The translations under genes and the position numbers were made by a program. 46,606 bases of DNA, taken from positions 1 through 46,606 of the forward strand of contig NW_005179248.1 in NCBI RefSeq assembly GCF_000350225.1. The letters run 5' to 3'. Positions 1-10,478 of the stretch are shown one piece after another. The notes beneath the pieces are model-generated. The model did not search any database and was not told the DNA's origin. It was given only the letters and a program-made list of their open reading frames with translations. This DNA comes from Chondrus crispus. Its lineage: Eukaryota; Rhodophyta; Florideophyceae; Gigartinales; Gigartinaceae. Positions within the stretch are counted from its first letter, which is position 1. Every line of letters starts with the position of its first letter.

Positions 1-496
1 TAAGGTTTGCCGCTGTGCCGCGGTGCGTTTTCGCGTGACGCCCTGTGCGAAGGGGCCGTCGTGGTTTTTAACTCGATATTCTGTCATTCTAGATACGCGC
101 CGCCGAATGCAAACGGTGGTTAAGTACATTTCAAAACATGCTTCCAGACGATGTGCGTTTCCATCTGCACGTGAACAAGCACGCTTTTTAGCCCCAGCAA
201 CCTGACAACGAACTGCGATGGTGGTAACGCTCAGCCTCATGCGCAGGACAGCGCTGATTTCACGTGCAACGTGCTGGCGACAGTAGAGTTCGGCAGCACG
301 CAGCGCTCGGCGCCGCTCAAAAATTGGAGCTGTAACAAACTCGAGGATAGGCCTTGCCGAGCATGCAGTAATCCACCTCTTCTATGTTGTCCTGTACCGA
401 GTTGCACAGGATCGGATTGAATGCATTTGCTTTCGGCTATTGGGTCCCCTACACGTTGCTTGTTGTCGGAGGAGACTTTAGGGTACAGAACATGAA

Positions 497-538
497 TTAA
501 GAGTCGTACACTTACCCTTCGAAGGATACGACTCTTAA
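497..538. repeat. 12-bp inverted repeat with inner palindrome
   Basis: The arms at 497-508 and 527-538 are perfect reverse complements (TTAAGAGTCGTA). The spacer contains the palindrome CCTTCGAAGG at 516-525. No gene is adjacent, so a terminator or MITE-core role cannot be decided. Confidence 0.7.
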
Positions 539-737
539 CTCGTGCGTGTTTGATACGGTGGACTGCACACGGTATCAAAGACGCAGGACGACTTAGGTTG
601 GCATCCCCGGCGCCACGTACCGTTGCGCGGCAACCATGATCTACAGATGTCGTGGACAGCTCTTGGCTCGCAGGTCCAGCGGCCGTCGCATCGGTGTCCA
701 GAAGAGACAGCGGTGCACAACCAAGGGTGCTGGCAGC

Positions 738-826
738 AGCACTGGTGATGCCAGCACTACTGTAGTAAATGCCAGCACTAGTAAATGCCAGCACTAGTAG
801 ATGCCAGCACTGGTGATGCCAGCACC
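738..826. repeat. short tandem repeat, ATGCCAGCAC core
   Basis: About five imperfect copies of a 16-18 bp unit built on ATGCCAGCACTAGTA are visible. One copy contains the heptamer TACTGTA. It is a minisatellite with no apparent coding role. Confidence 0.7.
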
Positions 827-1242
827 GCCAGGCGCCGCACTTACAGACCGTGTTGATGACATTGCCATGAACGGTGCTGACATCGCACGTTGGTGGACCA
901 GATGTCGGCGCCCACTAACATTACACCAGTGTCACCCAGCATTGCGGTCACGTAGTGTATTAGCTAGGGCTCTTTAACGGGGAAGGTGCCACCGCGACAC
1001 GCAACATTTACTGTGAGGTCCAATCAGTACAGTACCCTTTGTGTGGTTCCCTTGGGTACAGCAATCTGGGAAATCCGAGATTAACAATTGTCAGGTAATT
1101 CCAGTACGTGTATTGTACAGAAAACGCGGTCTCTACATGTGTTCACACATTTATGTTTTTTTCTTCTTGTACTACAGTATATCACATGATATAGTTGGCG
1201 ACAAGAATAGAGTGGGCGAGTTGAGAGCCTGACCATGGTAGG

Positions 1243-1340
1243 CTCTTGAGAGCTGAAACATATTATGTTTCAGATATTATGTTTCAGGCTCTTGAGAGCT
1301 GAGATCAGCTCGCCCACTCGCCCACTCGCCCACTCGCCAA
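1243..1340. repeat. direct repeat plus CGCCCACT tandem repeat
   Basis: GGCTCTTGAGAGCTGA occurs twice (near 1243 and 1288), around an inverted repeat made of TGAAACATA and its complement TATGTTTCA. It is followed by three to four copies of the 8-mer CGCCCACT. Confidence 0.6.
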
Positions 1341-1631
1341 CAGAATATTCTTCTGTTACCGTCCTGTTGCCGTTGCTGTGTCCATGGCCCATGGACCCCC
1401 CCCCCCTCTTCAACACGGGTTCTCCTGTATGCCGGTGTATGCCGTTTGTTTAACTTAATGTGTACCTTATCATATACCTTACATCTTTATTTACAACAGA
1501 GCTAAGACCCTCTTCAACATGAATGTTGACATTCCATCTGTGCTGCACTGTATCGACACGATTGGCTGGAGACCAGGGACGTATCTTCGGTATCTCTTGG
1601 GACCAAGAGGTCGCTCTTGCAGACGTTGCCT

Positions 1632-1664
1632 TCTCCCAGGAGTCTCCCAGGAGTCTCCCAGGAG
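1632..1664. repeat. 11-bp tandem repeat TCTCCCAGGAG x3
   Basis: Three perfect head-to-tail copies of TCTCCCAGGAG lie in otherwise unassigned sequence. Confidence 0.7.
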
Positions 1665-1719
1665 CGAGACAGAACGTCCACGTCGGTGCCCCCTCAAGAA
1701 AGTTATCCTCCTGATGCCT

Positions 1720-1740
1720 TGCTATGCCGACGGCATAGCA
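1720..1740. repeat. perfect 10-bp hairpin
   Basis: TGCTATGCCG, one spacer base, then its exact reverse complement CGGCATAGCA. No associated gene is visible. Confidence 0.7.
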
Positions 1741-3030
1741 TGGACCATGTGGTCACGTAGTGTATTGGTACCTTCGAAGGTATTGTACGGCATAATAATG
1801 CAGTACCAATGGACTAGACTGGCATTGGGCGTACGACAGAAGCGGCTAAATTATACAAGGGAATTTCTGGACATGGCCGTCATAATGACCACGTAAATGG
1901 ACATCAGCGTAAACAGTGAGATTTAACTGCAGTTCGGTGTTACGAGTTACTACAATACGACATGGTCGCCGCAGTTGATCTAGGAGTGGTTAAAAGTGTG
2001 ACATATAAAAGTATGGCAAAACGGTGCTGGTGCTCAAATAGTAATGGCAATGCAGGCGGCAATGCTTCGCAATGGAAAACGGTGGTTTTATAATGTATAA
2101 TGACGGAGGGAGAACATACCTGACATGAAATGGCAAATGATGTATACTGCAGAAGCGAATGGCCAAGGTAGGGCGCTGTCGGGTGCGACACACTCGTAAG
2201 GATGGGTATCGACGGCGGTGGTGAATGTCCGACGACGACGGGAATATTCTTACATACATTTCGCAACAAAATGCCGAAATATTCGCCTCTTCGTATTGTC
2301 ACCGCCAAGTTTGGTGTACCGATTACCGATGAAGTCCGAGAATGGACCGCAGCCGCCAATTAATTTCGCTATGTGTATCGTTTCGAAAAAATGGGCGTTG
2401 AAATGCACTGTTTACAATGAAAATCCAGGATGTGTGACACCGAGTTCCATTAAAATTGTGATGTATACTGCTATCCCAGAAATTATGGTGTGCTGACGAC
2501 CGAAAAAGACTAAAATGTAAATTGTGTACAGTGATTCGCTTTCATGTTGAGGATTATGTTGACTCATTGCCATTGCATGAAATATGCGGACCTCCTGCCA
2601 ATACGATTTGACATATCAACCACTTTTTCTTATATTCTGATGTCATAACAATGAAAGTCCTTAATCTCTCTTCGTATTCTACCAAATGATATGAAGGATG
2701 TCATGTGTGCCACCATTTCCCAAATGTCGCATTATACAAACAGACCTGACCTGACATATCTAGTCAGTCCACACAATTGCATCATAGAACGCTGCGTAAA
2801 GAGTATGCGCGGTACAGTATTGATCTCCCACACTCTCTGTAAGGCCCTAATTTAGATATACTCTGTAGAATCTATACACAATTTGACCAAGCCGTAAAGC
2901 GCGCACCTTCCGCACCGCAATCTGATCTTTATCACTCATTTTTTTAGTCTAAAGTCTTTACCTCTGCACATTTCACTCGCTGCTTGTGGCACGTCTTCTC
3001 TTTTGTCGTCTGGCATGTCGGCTTGCCTTG

Positions 3031-3164
3031 GTTGATGCAAACCAAATCGTTGATTTTCATTGAAAATCAAACCGTTGATGCAAATCAAACCGTTGATGCA
3101 AATCAAACCGTTGATGCAAATCAAACCGTTGATGCAAACCAAACCGTTGATGCAAATCAAACCG
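3031..3164. repeat. 18-bp minisatellite (CAAATCAAACCGTTGATG)
   Basis: About six to seven copies of an 18-bp unit, the first ones degenerate. Because 18 is divisible by three, the array stays open on both strands: it would read as a hexapeptide repeat NQTVDA forward and CINGLI in reverse. Neither frame has other protein-like features, so I read it as a minisatellite. A 16-bp unit (CAAGTCTCTTCCGCCG) is duplicated just downstream, around 3180-3212. Confidence 0.8.
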
Positions 3165-5137
3165 GAAGGCAAACGCACGCAAGTCTCTTCCGCCGCAAGT
3201 CTCTTCCGCCGCACTTGCCGCCTACTGTAACCCTTGCCTACTGTAGATATCGAACAGAGTTCTTTCCTTACCCTCTTCGGTCCATTAATTCACACTCTGC
3301 ACAAAATGCCCGTGCTGCAGTCGCGTCTGCCACCCCACCGCGTGTGCATCCCACGACCGCCCTCCAAACGCAACATGTCCAATTTCGAGACATACCCTTT
3401 CCGTCTTTCATCGCCTCTTGTAACTTACATACGGAACAAGTTTTTTCCTCCACAGCACCCTTGCTACCGTATATTGTTTGGTTGCTGACCTCGCCCGACC
3501 ATTGCTGTTCTGTGGATCGATGAGTATTTCTGCAAAAGTGAGCCAACTATCGCATTCACAGTCATCACCGAAATCATGTGACAACACATATCTACGGTAT
3601 CTATGGTAAAAAGGAAAACAGGCCAAACCCTCATGCTAAACATCGTGCGTCACGTTAAGGCCCCGTACAGTAGGCGGATGCCCAATTACACTCGTGGAAC
3701 AGTCAAAATACTCATAGAGACACCTCTGCAAGTACTCCACCTGGAATCAATCAACAGCCGTTCCAACATAGGACTGTCCACAGTCCTACAAGTATGAGAG
3801 AAAACTCTGAAGTGCACCTCACATGAGGTGCACTTCAGAGTTTTCACTCTTCCGGTGTCGTCTCGTTTCTGCATCCCTTCATACAGTACGTACCATGTGC
3901 AAGAATACCTTAGAAAGATATTATTCTACTGTACCTACAGTACTTCATTCATGACAGTATCACCGAACCGGGGCTTTATCCCATCCAGCAATTGACTCAA
4001 TGCTCTCGAATTGTGAATGCGTCATTGCTTTTAAAAACTACATTGTTGCTGGCTTGTGGCTCAGGAGAGCAATGAAACTCGCTTTGGTCCATCGACGGCA
4101 CTCACTATTGTCCAGCCCCATTGCTTTTGGATTGTGCTTTGCATGGGCCCATGTTTTCAACACACGTCGGATGTAACTTTTTTGGTCCCTCAACACTCAC
4201 AACCAGCTTTGAGTATCTTCCAATTTCATGAAAGAAGACGTGCAGACCAAGGCGGGATTTTATCCGGAGACCTTTTGCCAGCTCGGCACATTTGATTCTA
4301 CTTAAATTATTTGTGGCAAGCGCGACAACAACAGCGTAGATGCTTGGCCTCAGAGGTCCAACCCGCGGAGAACAAGCGATTGCCTTTCCGCATGTTTGAA
4401 GAAGGGCCCTGGGACATGCCGTTCCCCCTCATAAAATTGTAGTCAGTATCCCGCGGCTGACAATGCCCGTCTTCCGCAACCATTTCTCTTTCATGGTCTT
4501 GTCAATATCCTTCTGCTGACATTCTTCGCTACGCGGAGAAATAGGCTTGCGCAGAACGCTTTTCGACAAGGCATGATCGTCTCAAGCCCCAAACAAAGCT
4601 CGGCGGAGGCGTCAATATCCCAGTTGGACGGCTGGCGCTGGCGGAGATGATTTTACCAGGGTATTGATGGTCGTTTTTCAATTCATTTACTGTACACATA
4701 TCAACAAGATACAGTACTCGCAAAGGATGTATGAGGTCCGTAGTAAAGAGAAGGCTCGTGAGCAAGGGTGGCGACGGCAACAAAGGACCTGAATACGGAA
4801 TAAAGTCACTGATAAATACTGGATTTTGGTACAGAGGACCCTACCCATTAGTGCCGCCCCGTGCAAGACCCTAAAAATAGGCGCTATTGGCTATTGGGAG
4901 ATGGCATTAGTAGGTGACGTCACATCTATTTTCATGCACTCGGTAAATAACGTCTGCCTGCTCCGCGTTGGTTCTCTGTCGTGTTTTGCAGTGAGAAACG
5001 CGCGCTTTGCCGACCTCAGATTCGATAGAGCTTCTGAATCTTGGCATTCAGTCGCCAAACTTCCAGCTCTCCAAACAATTCCGCAATCTCAACGACAGAG
5101 AGTACAGTCCTTCTCTCTCTGGTGTCCTCTGCGCTCC
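3165..5137. other. gene-free region
   Basis: No supported gene is visible. Short frames on both strands lack motifs. The stretch 4000-4800 on the minus strand has some codon-like texture but too many stops to call. It contains the long palindrome at 3800-3845 and several TACAGTA/TACTGTA heptamers. Confidence 0.5.
3800..3845. repeat. 22-bp perfect palindrome (46-bp hairpin)
   Basis: The arms 3800-3821 and 3824-3845 are exact reverse complements separated by 2 bases. Such a perfect short-loop hairpin must be recent or maintained. It could be the paired ends of a deleted element or a structured transcript; nothing around it decides. Confidence 0.85.
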
Positions 5138-5139
5138 TA

Positions 5140-5337
5140 CAGTGCCGAAAAAAAGTATAGGGACAGCATCAATACTCACATTGCTGGCATACAGTATTGT
5201 AAAGGCCAAATTTGAGGTGCGTCTAGAACTGTAAAAGCAACGAGGAGACCGAATCTGGGGTCGGATTTAAAGATCGAGAGCTCATTCACATGATATTTAT
5301 AGAAACCTTATTTATGGGTGTTCGAAAGTATAAGGTA
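5140..5337. repeat. left terminal inverted repeat of M1
   Basis: About 198 bp, reverse-complementary to 6494-6691. It ends near the sequence TTCGAAAGTATAAGGTAC shared with the other copy of the family. The outermost bases CAG follow the TA target. Confidence 0.9.
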
Positions 5338-5367
5338 CAGCGCATGTCTTTCACAACTTCATCGCTC

Positions 5368-6364
5368 CTAGTACTTCGTCGGACCTCCCTTTGCCATTAC
5401 ACACTCAAAGCTCCGCTTTTGCAGGGAACGGACAAGCTTCTCCAGGCATTCTTCTGAAACTTCGTCCCACGCTTCCATTATAACTTCTAAAAGCTCATCC
5501 ACGTCCTTAAATTGACGTTGGTGTGCATAAACCGTTCGCGCTAGGATGCCCCATAAATGCTCGATAGGATTCAGGTCAGGTAACTTGGCAGGCCACTCTA
5601 AGAGAGGAATTTCCTCCTCGTCAAACCACTGAAAAGTACGTTTAGCACGGTGTATGGATGCACCATTTTGCATAAACACCCAACTTGGAGCCATTTCTTA
5701 ATCCATAAACGGCAAAAGATAGGACTCTAATGTATCTATATACTTAATAGCATCCTGCTTTCCGTTTAAAACGGCGAGCTCGCACTTCTTAGTACTAGGA
5801 AAAGCCCCCCAAACCATTACAGAATCCTCGCCCTGCTACCGTTTTGAGAACATCCGCTTGTCGGTCCGTAAATCGTGCCAATAGTACCCGAACCCATCCG
5901 GCCGGTCCAAGTTGAATTTCTTCTCGTCCGACCACACCACATTCATCCAATCCGACACCTTCCAAGTGACCTTTTCGCGACACCACTGCTTCCGTGCAAT
6001 TGTGTGTCTCGAGAGCATCATCGGAGCGGGGACCATTTTGCTGTACTGAATAGTTGACGTGGCGCGTAGGATACCTCGCACAGTAGATGGAGTTACAGGA
6101 AGACTAAGGGTCTTAACCAACTCTGAAGAACATAAATGCCCTTTGTGGGCTTCGCGCAAGAGTGCACGTCGAGCCGTGGCGGTGAGTTTGGAGGGCCTAC
6201 CGCCTTTTATTCTTCCCGTACAGGCCCGGAATCCTTAAAAACGTGGCCACGACGTTGCGGGAGCGCGAGAGATGCGCGGCGATTCGCCTAATTGTCAACA
6301 TGTTGAGACGAAGAGCCTGGATTTGCCCTTGTTCATGCTGGCTCAGATGCGTACCGCGAAGCAT
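5368..6364 (-). pseudogene. Tc1-family DDE transposase, broken
   Basis: It encodes a Tc1-type transposase that would cut and paste M1 by binding its inverted repeats. The start is the ATG at 6362-6364, giving MLRGTHLSQHEQG. An N-terminal helix-turn-helix region comes first, then a GRPSKLT motif (the GRPR-like hook between the two DNA-binding subdomains) reached only after a frameshift near 6200. Next are VVWSDEKKFN (first Asp), QNGASIHRAKRT (second-Asp region, with Asn where copy 2 has Asp) and LNPIEHLWG (Glu, DD34E spacing). Stops at 5836-5838 (TAG) and 5698-5700 (TAA) sit where copy 2 has CAG and CAA, so they look like C-to-T changes. Two nonsense codons, one frameshift and a changed catalytic Asp mean this copy is inactive. 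Confidence 0.92.
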
Positions 6365-6493
6365 TTTTGCTGTGTCGAAGTGAACTGCATGTTTTGTGCT
6401 TTCTACTTCCTTTTGTATGCGTGTAGTCTCTTTTGCCAGTCTTTTCGCGGGAGATACTGCATTTTATAGAGCGGGGTATTAAAGAAACTGCTG

Positions 6494-6691
6494 TGTACCT
6501 TATACTTTCGAACACCCATAAATAAGGTTTCTATAAATATCATGTGAATGAGCTCTCGATCTTTAAATCCGACCCCAAATTCGGTCTCCTCGTTGTCTTT
6601 ACAGTTCTAGACGCGCCTCAAATTTGGCCTTTACAATACTGTATGCCAGCAGTGTGAGTATTGATGCTGTCCTTATACTTTTTCGGCACTG
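6494..6691. repeat. right terminal inverted repeat of M1
   Basis: Reverse complement of 5140-5337 with a handful of differences. It ends in GGCACTG followed by the TA target duplicate. Confidence 0.9.
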
Positions 6692-6781
6692 TATCTTCAT
6701 CACTTGATTGCGTTGTAGTTGAGTTCGTCACACCCTGAACCGTCTAAAAACAGCATAACAGCAAAAAGCAGCATAACACCC

Positions 6782-6818
6782 GGCCTGTCGGGAAAATTCT
6801 AGATTTCCCCGACAGGCC
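6782..6818. repeat. hairpin, 11-bp GC stem
   Basis: GGCCTGTCGGG pairs with CCCGACAGGCC across an AT-rich loop containing TCTAGA. Confidence 0.65.
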
Positions 6819-6879
6819 AGGAAGCGGTAAATTGCAACTGCTGTACATTCCAGCTGCGCTTGCTCATGTGTCTGCTGCC

Positions 6880-7135
6880 CTCCCTCTCGCCTGCCCCCCT
6901 CTCCTAAACCCCGGCTGCCACCCCTTCCCCGGCTGCCCCCCTCTCCCCCGGCTGCCCCCCTCTCCCTCGGCTGCCCTCCCTCTCTGCCAGAGCTGCCCTC
7001 CCTCTCCGTCGGCTTCCCTCCCTCTCCCTCGGCTGCCCCCTCTTCCCCGGCTGCCCCCCTCTCCCCCGGTTGCCCCCCTATCCCTCGGCTGCCCTCCCTC
7101 TTCCTCGGCTGCCCTCTCTCTCCCTCGGCTTCTCT
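6880..7135. repeat. pyrimidine-rich minisatellite (GGCTGCCCYCCTCTCCCTC)
   Basis: About twelve imperfect copies of a 17-20 bp unit alternate GGCTGCC with CT-rich runs. The strand asymmetry is extreme (C+T on the plus strand). Confidence 0.75.
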
Positions 7136-7518
7136 ACCCCTCACTGCCACAGCTTATCGAGTTGCCTTTTCGCCGTGCACTCCTGTCTTCCTCGCGCCGT
7201 TGTTTAGCTTGCACAGATAGCATCAAACACCTGTTTCATCCGATCATTTGGCAAGGCCTTGGTCTCGCATCAGCAATATAAACTCCGCTGCCTTCTATGC
7301 CGGCTTTGCATAAAGCTATTCACCCTTGCCCCTGCGTTGCACTCCTGCTGGGCACCCCTGTCAACTCCACCTGCGATCTACCGCCCACGTCTGTAATCGT
7401 CGTGCCCTCGTGCCCATCCTGTTTTCCCTTTTATCTTTGTTCTACCTTGTTTTTGTACTTCTTGCGGCCAAAGTACTACGCTTTTTAAGGATCTACTATC
7501 TCGTCTCGCACTGTGCAC

Positions 7519-7585
7519 AGTACTAGCGGTATTACACCAACAAAATGTTTGTGTCACTGTACTAGCGGTATTACACCAACAAAAA
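7519..7585. repeat. 40-bp spaced direct repeat
   Basis: GTACTAGCGGTATTACACCA followed by ACAAAA occurs twice, with a 40-bp period. Confidence 0.7.
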
Positions 7586-7637
7586 CATGGATTCAAATGG
7601 CAATCACGGCAGTGCATTTAATGACAGAACTCCAAAT

Positions 7638-8339
7638 TGTAGCATAAAAATCCCCAGACGACTGAGGATGTATGCGCAGTCCGACGTGGACCCCGTTCGA
7701 ACGGGAAGACGGGTGAAGCACCAGCTAACAAGGCAGGGAAGCGGGCCCTGGTAGCGGTGTGGTAGAGCGGGACGGTCGGGGACGAGCGTACGCGCGGGCC
7801 GATCTACGCCTCGACGCCCCAGAGCAGCGCTGGGCAACGTACCAGCGCTGACGGGCGGAGGCGGATCAAGGCTCGCTCGCGCCGGCGTGTGCCCTTACCC
7901 GCTCCCTTCCTCCTAACGCGGGCGAAGGCGAAGGCGCGTGGTTGTAATAAGCTGGGTGGACTGACCTTGGCGGTCGGTTGAGGACAAGTCCGTGCTTGTC
8001 CCCCTCCGCCGCCGTCGGTCCGCTCCATATTTAATATAGAAAACAATCTATCATAACACTACAGTACCTCGGTACTGTAGTGGGCTACCGTAGTGCAGGT
8101 CGGCCTGCACTGTAATACTGCCAGCTATGTCGACGCTGACAATACACGTATTACCCGTGGTGCGTGCGCGCTTCGTTCGCGCGCTGTACACGTGTGCACG
8201 TGTATGCGCGCGTCCCTTGTCCCCGTGGTGTACACGTGGACACGCGCGGTTGTACTGTAGAACGCCGGGCTCTACAGTATGGGATCCCGTTGTTGATCCA
8301 ATCTATCTAAAAAGAGCCCCAAGGGGGGGTTATACTACA
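7638..8339 (-). mobile_element. solo LTR, family C
   Basis: A 702-bp segment starting TGTAGC and ending CTACA, flanked by CAAAT (7633-7637) and CAAAC (8340-8344), a 4/5 match consistent with a 5-bp LTR target duplication. Read on the minus strand it begins TGTAGTATAACCCCC, and a TATA-like CTATATTAAATATGG lies about 300 bp in, suggesting minus-strand U3-R-U5 orientation. It contains several short palindromes (e.g. CTACAGTACC with GGTACTGTAG). Its first ~148 bp recur in inverted orientation at 12484-12629. Confidence 0.72.
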
Positions 8340-8453
8340 CAAACGTGCTTGCTTCCGGCTCTTCGCCGTTGAGATATAGGGATATACCGAATACTGTGGA
8401 AAAGTCGAACATGTACTCAAGCCGTGACTGTGGTATGCGGGCAAGGGCGACGG

Positions 8454-9053
8454 TGTAATACAATTCCGTACCACAACCCCCCGGCGAGATGATAACCGCG
8501 CGGGAGGGCGGGTGCTACTGTAGCGAGCAGGCGTACGCGCGCCCGCCGCCGTGCACAGTAGTACCCCAAGGGTCCGACGTGGGACAGCTGGTAACAGCGG
8601 GCGTGGCCACGGGTAACACGTGGCACAACCGTTAGCCGGGATCGTGACCACGGGCACACGTGTATAATCCGTACGGTGGCTAACTAGTAATTAGTAGTTA
8701 CTGGCACAAATTAGCCAATTTAGCACAGTAGCTGGTATACAGTAAGTAACAGCTACTGTAGCGGGACAGGTGTCCTGGCGTCCCACTTAGGGGTTAAGAC
8801 CGGGGGCACCTGCCCCGTTCCAGTAAACGGGAGGCAGACTCGCCTCCCTTCCCTTTACGGCTAATTGCTATCCCGTTCCGGTCCGGATCTAACACCACCG
8901 ACCGGCTGCGCGTCACCGGCCACGTGTGCCTTCCCTCTTTTCGAGTCCTTCCGTACGGTTTGCGTTCGCGCGTGGGTTACCCAGCCCCGCGCGCTCCTTT
9001 ACCTCTAACCCCCCTCGTTTCCGAGTGGTCGGGACGAAGGTAGTTATACCACA
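8454..9053. mobile_element. solo LTR, family A
   Basis: A 600-bp segment with TG...CA ends (TGTAATACAATT ... TTATACCACA) flanked by a perfect 5-bp duplication GACGG (8449-8453 and 9054-9058). No internal retrotransposon sequence is attached, so it is a solo LTR left by LTR-LTR recombination. A diverged second copy, also solo, sits at 28596-29172. The orientation of transcription is not clear. Confidence 0.88.
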
Positions 9054-9102
9054 GACGGCATCCGCTGAGAAAAGGTCCGCCGCTGACGGAGAAAGAGAGA
9101 TT

Positions 9103-10454
9103 ATGGAAACTTTTTGCTCTCCCTCTCCCACCAGTCAGCAAATGCCTACTATCCGACAGGAACATGAAAGGGCAAACACAGATGCCGCCCTGCCTTCTAC
9201 AACCGTTTTAAACGCCATGAATGCTCGCGGAATCGTTCCGCGTTGTTTTGCGCAAGCCAAAGAAGTCCTTCGCTTCGGGTTTGTAGACAATAGCACCGGT
9301 AAGGCAATTTTGAACGCTCTAAAGATAACCGGTGCGCAAAATGCGAAAGTTAGCACAAAGCTGAAGATTATTGCCATGAAAATGACACAGAGGCAATTCT
9401 CCTTACAGAACGTTATTGCCTTTTTGGACCGTGAGGAGGAGGACGCGATTGAGCCTGACCTAGAACGCGATCCTCATTTTAATGGAGCCTCTTACCATCT
9501 GCGGTTATGATTCAGAAAGATCGGACCGGCGGAGATATCATTCGCTGGATTCGAGGGGATGCACCGGTATTTGATGGAGACGAGATTAAGGTCAATGGGC
9601 CTGCAACAGATCGCACAGTCAACACGCCGTCTCGTGAACCCTAATTTGAGGTCTCTGAGTACTCCAGGTTGCTGCACACACTGGGGGATACTAGAATGAC
9701 CCCTACACGCTCTCAATTAATGGAACTTAAAACTCGTCACAAACTTGATCGAGAACCCGTTGATCTTTGGACGGACGCAATTGCGCCATTATTCAATGAC
9801 GTCCTATTTAGGCCTCATCCCATCTGCGGTCTGGCAGGCGGTGTTACGCGTGACGATATCGCCAGTATTGATCCATCAAACAGAGTGCATGAAAGACCTG
9901 CTGGTGTTCTAAAAAGAAAATTCGGAGAGTTCAAATCCATGTACGGGACATCGCTAGCAAAACATGAATCATCAGGCCAGGGTGATCCTGACAGTTTTGT
10001 CCATTTTTCAAACCCAAAATCCTACATCATGTACGCGTTCTGCTTTTTGAAAGTGAACCCTCTGTTACAACCTTTAGCTACGAGGACTGTCGCCGGTGAC
10101 GTGCAACGAGAAGAGGGGGTCGGAGGGAGAGTTGCACCAAACGGTGAAATTGGGTATGGGTCTGCGCGAAAAAGGAAAAGGGAGAAGCAAGAGATAAGTG
10201 CTGTGGGAATGGAAAGTTTGTCGTCCGTATTTCGTCCATTCTCTGATGAAGTGGCGCGGGCAACTGAGGAAGCCGAAAGGGATAAAGTTTTGTATGCAGC
10301 GGCAGATGCAAAGGCCCGTTCTACACATTCACTACTTGCTGCCATAAAACAAGCAAAGGATATGTCGTTGTCTGCTGCGACAAACGAGGAAAAGCTGATG
10401 TATCAGGATATAGCAAGCAAGCTCATGGGTAACCTGCAAAAAAATATGTCATAG
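9103..10454 (+). pseudogene. PIF/Harbinger accessory (partner) protein, broken
   Basis: Three blocks appear to be one former gene: 9103-9510 (begins METFCSPSPTSQQ), then 9507-9641, then 9645-10454. A frameshift near 9490-9505 and an in-frame TAA at 9642-9644 separate them. The last block carries SGQGDPDSFVHFSN followed by a Tyr/Phe-rich segment and a Lys/Arg patch (ARKRKREKQ), then an Ala/Glu-rich helical C-terminus. I recognise this layout as the second protein that PIF/Harbinger transposons encode beside their nuclease, where it aids DNA binding and nuclear import; that assignment rests on context and partial motifs. It converges on the nuclease gene, with 24 bp between the two stops. Confidence 0.6.
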
Positions 10455-10478
10455 ATAGTAGGCGAAGTTGGGTTTCGT

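Larger units (their letters stand above)
1..3030. other. gene-free region, short repeats only
   Basis: I recognise no gene on either strand. Open frames here are at most 185 codons, start within repeats or low-complexity sequence, and show no family motifs. The region holds several short palindromes and minisatellites (listed separately) and several TACAGTA/TACTGTA heptamers. It is probably decayed transposon or intergenic DNA. Confidence 0.5.
5140..6691. mobile_element. Tc1/mariner element M1 (copy 1)
   Basis: A 1552-bp element flanked by TA (5138-5139 and 6692-6693), with ends reading CAGTGCCGAAAA inward. Both ends carry long inverted repeats of about 198 bp (5140-5337 and 6494-6691) that match almost perfectly. 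The transposase lies on the minus strand and is broken. A second copy of the same family is at 30425-34839. TA target duplication plus a DD34E transposase places it in the Tc1/mariner superfamily. Confidence 0.93.
6694..7637. other. gene-free spacer with low-complexity DNA
   Basis: It contains a hairpin (6782-6818), a pyrimidine-rich minisatellite (6880-7135) and a duplicated 26-bp segment (7519-7585). Open frames on both strands across the pyrimidine tract (Pro/Leu-rich forward, Gly/Glu/Arg-rich reverse) are by-products of base composition. Confidence 0.6.

Noticed and set aside
237..794. 185-codon minus-strand frame
   Set aside because: It runs through a minisatellite and a hairpin, has no family motif and no supporting neighbour.
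2984..3523. 179-codon plus-strand frame over the 18-bp repeat
   Set aside because: Its middle is the minisatellite, and the rest has no protein-like pattern; the opposite strand is equally open.
6728..7281. Pro/Leu-rich and Gly/Glu/Arg-rich frames
   Set aside because: Produced by the strand-biased CT repeat.
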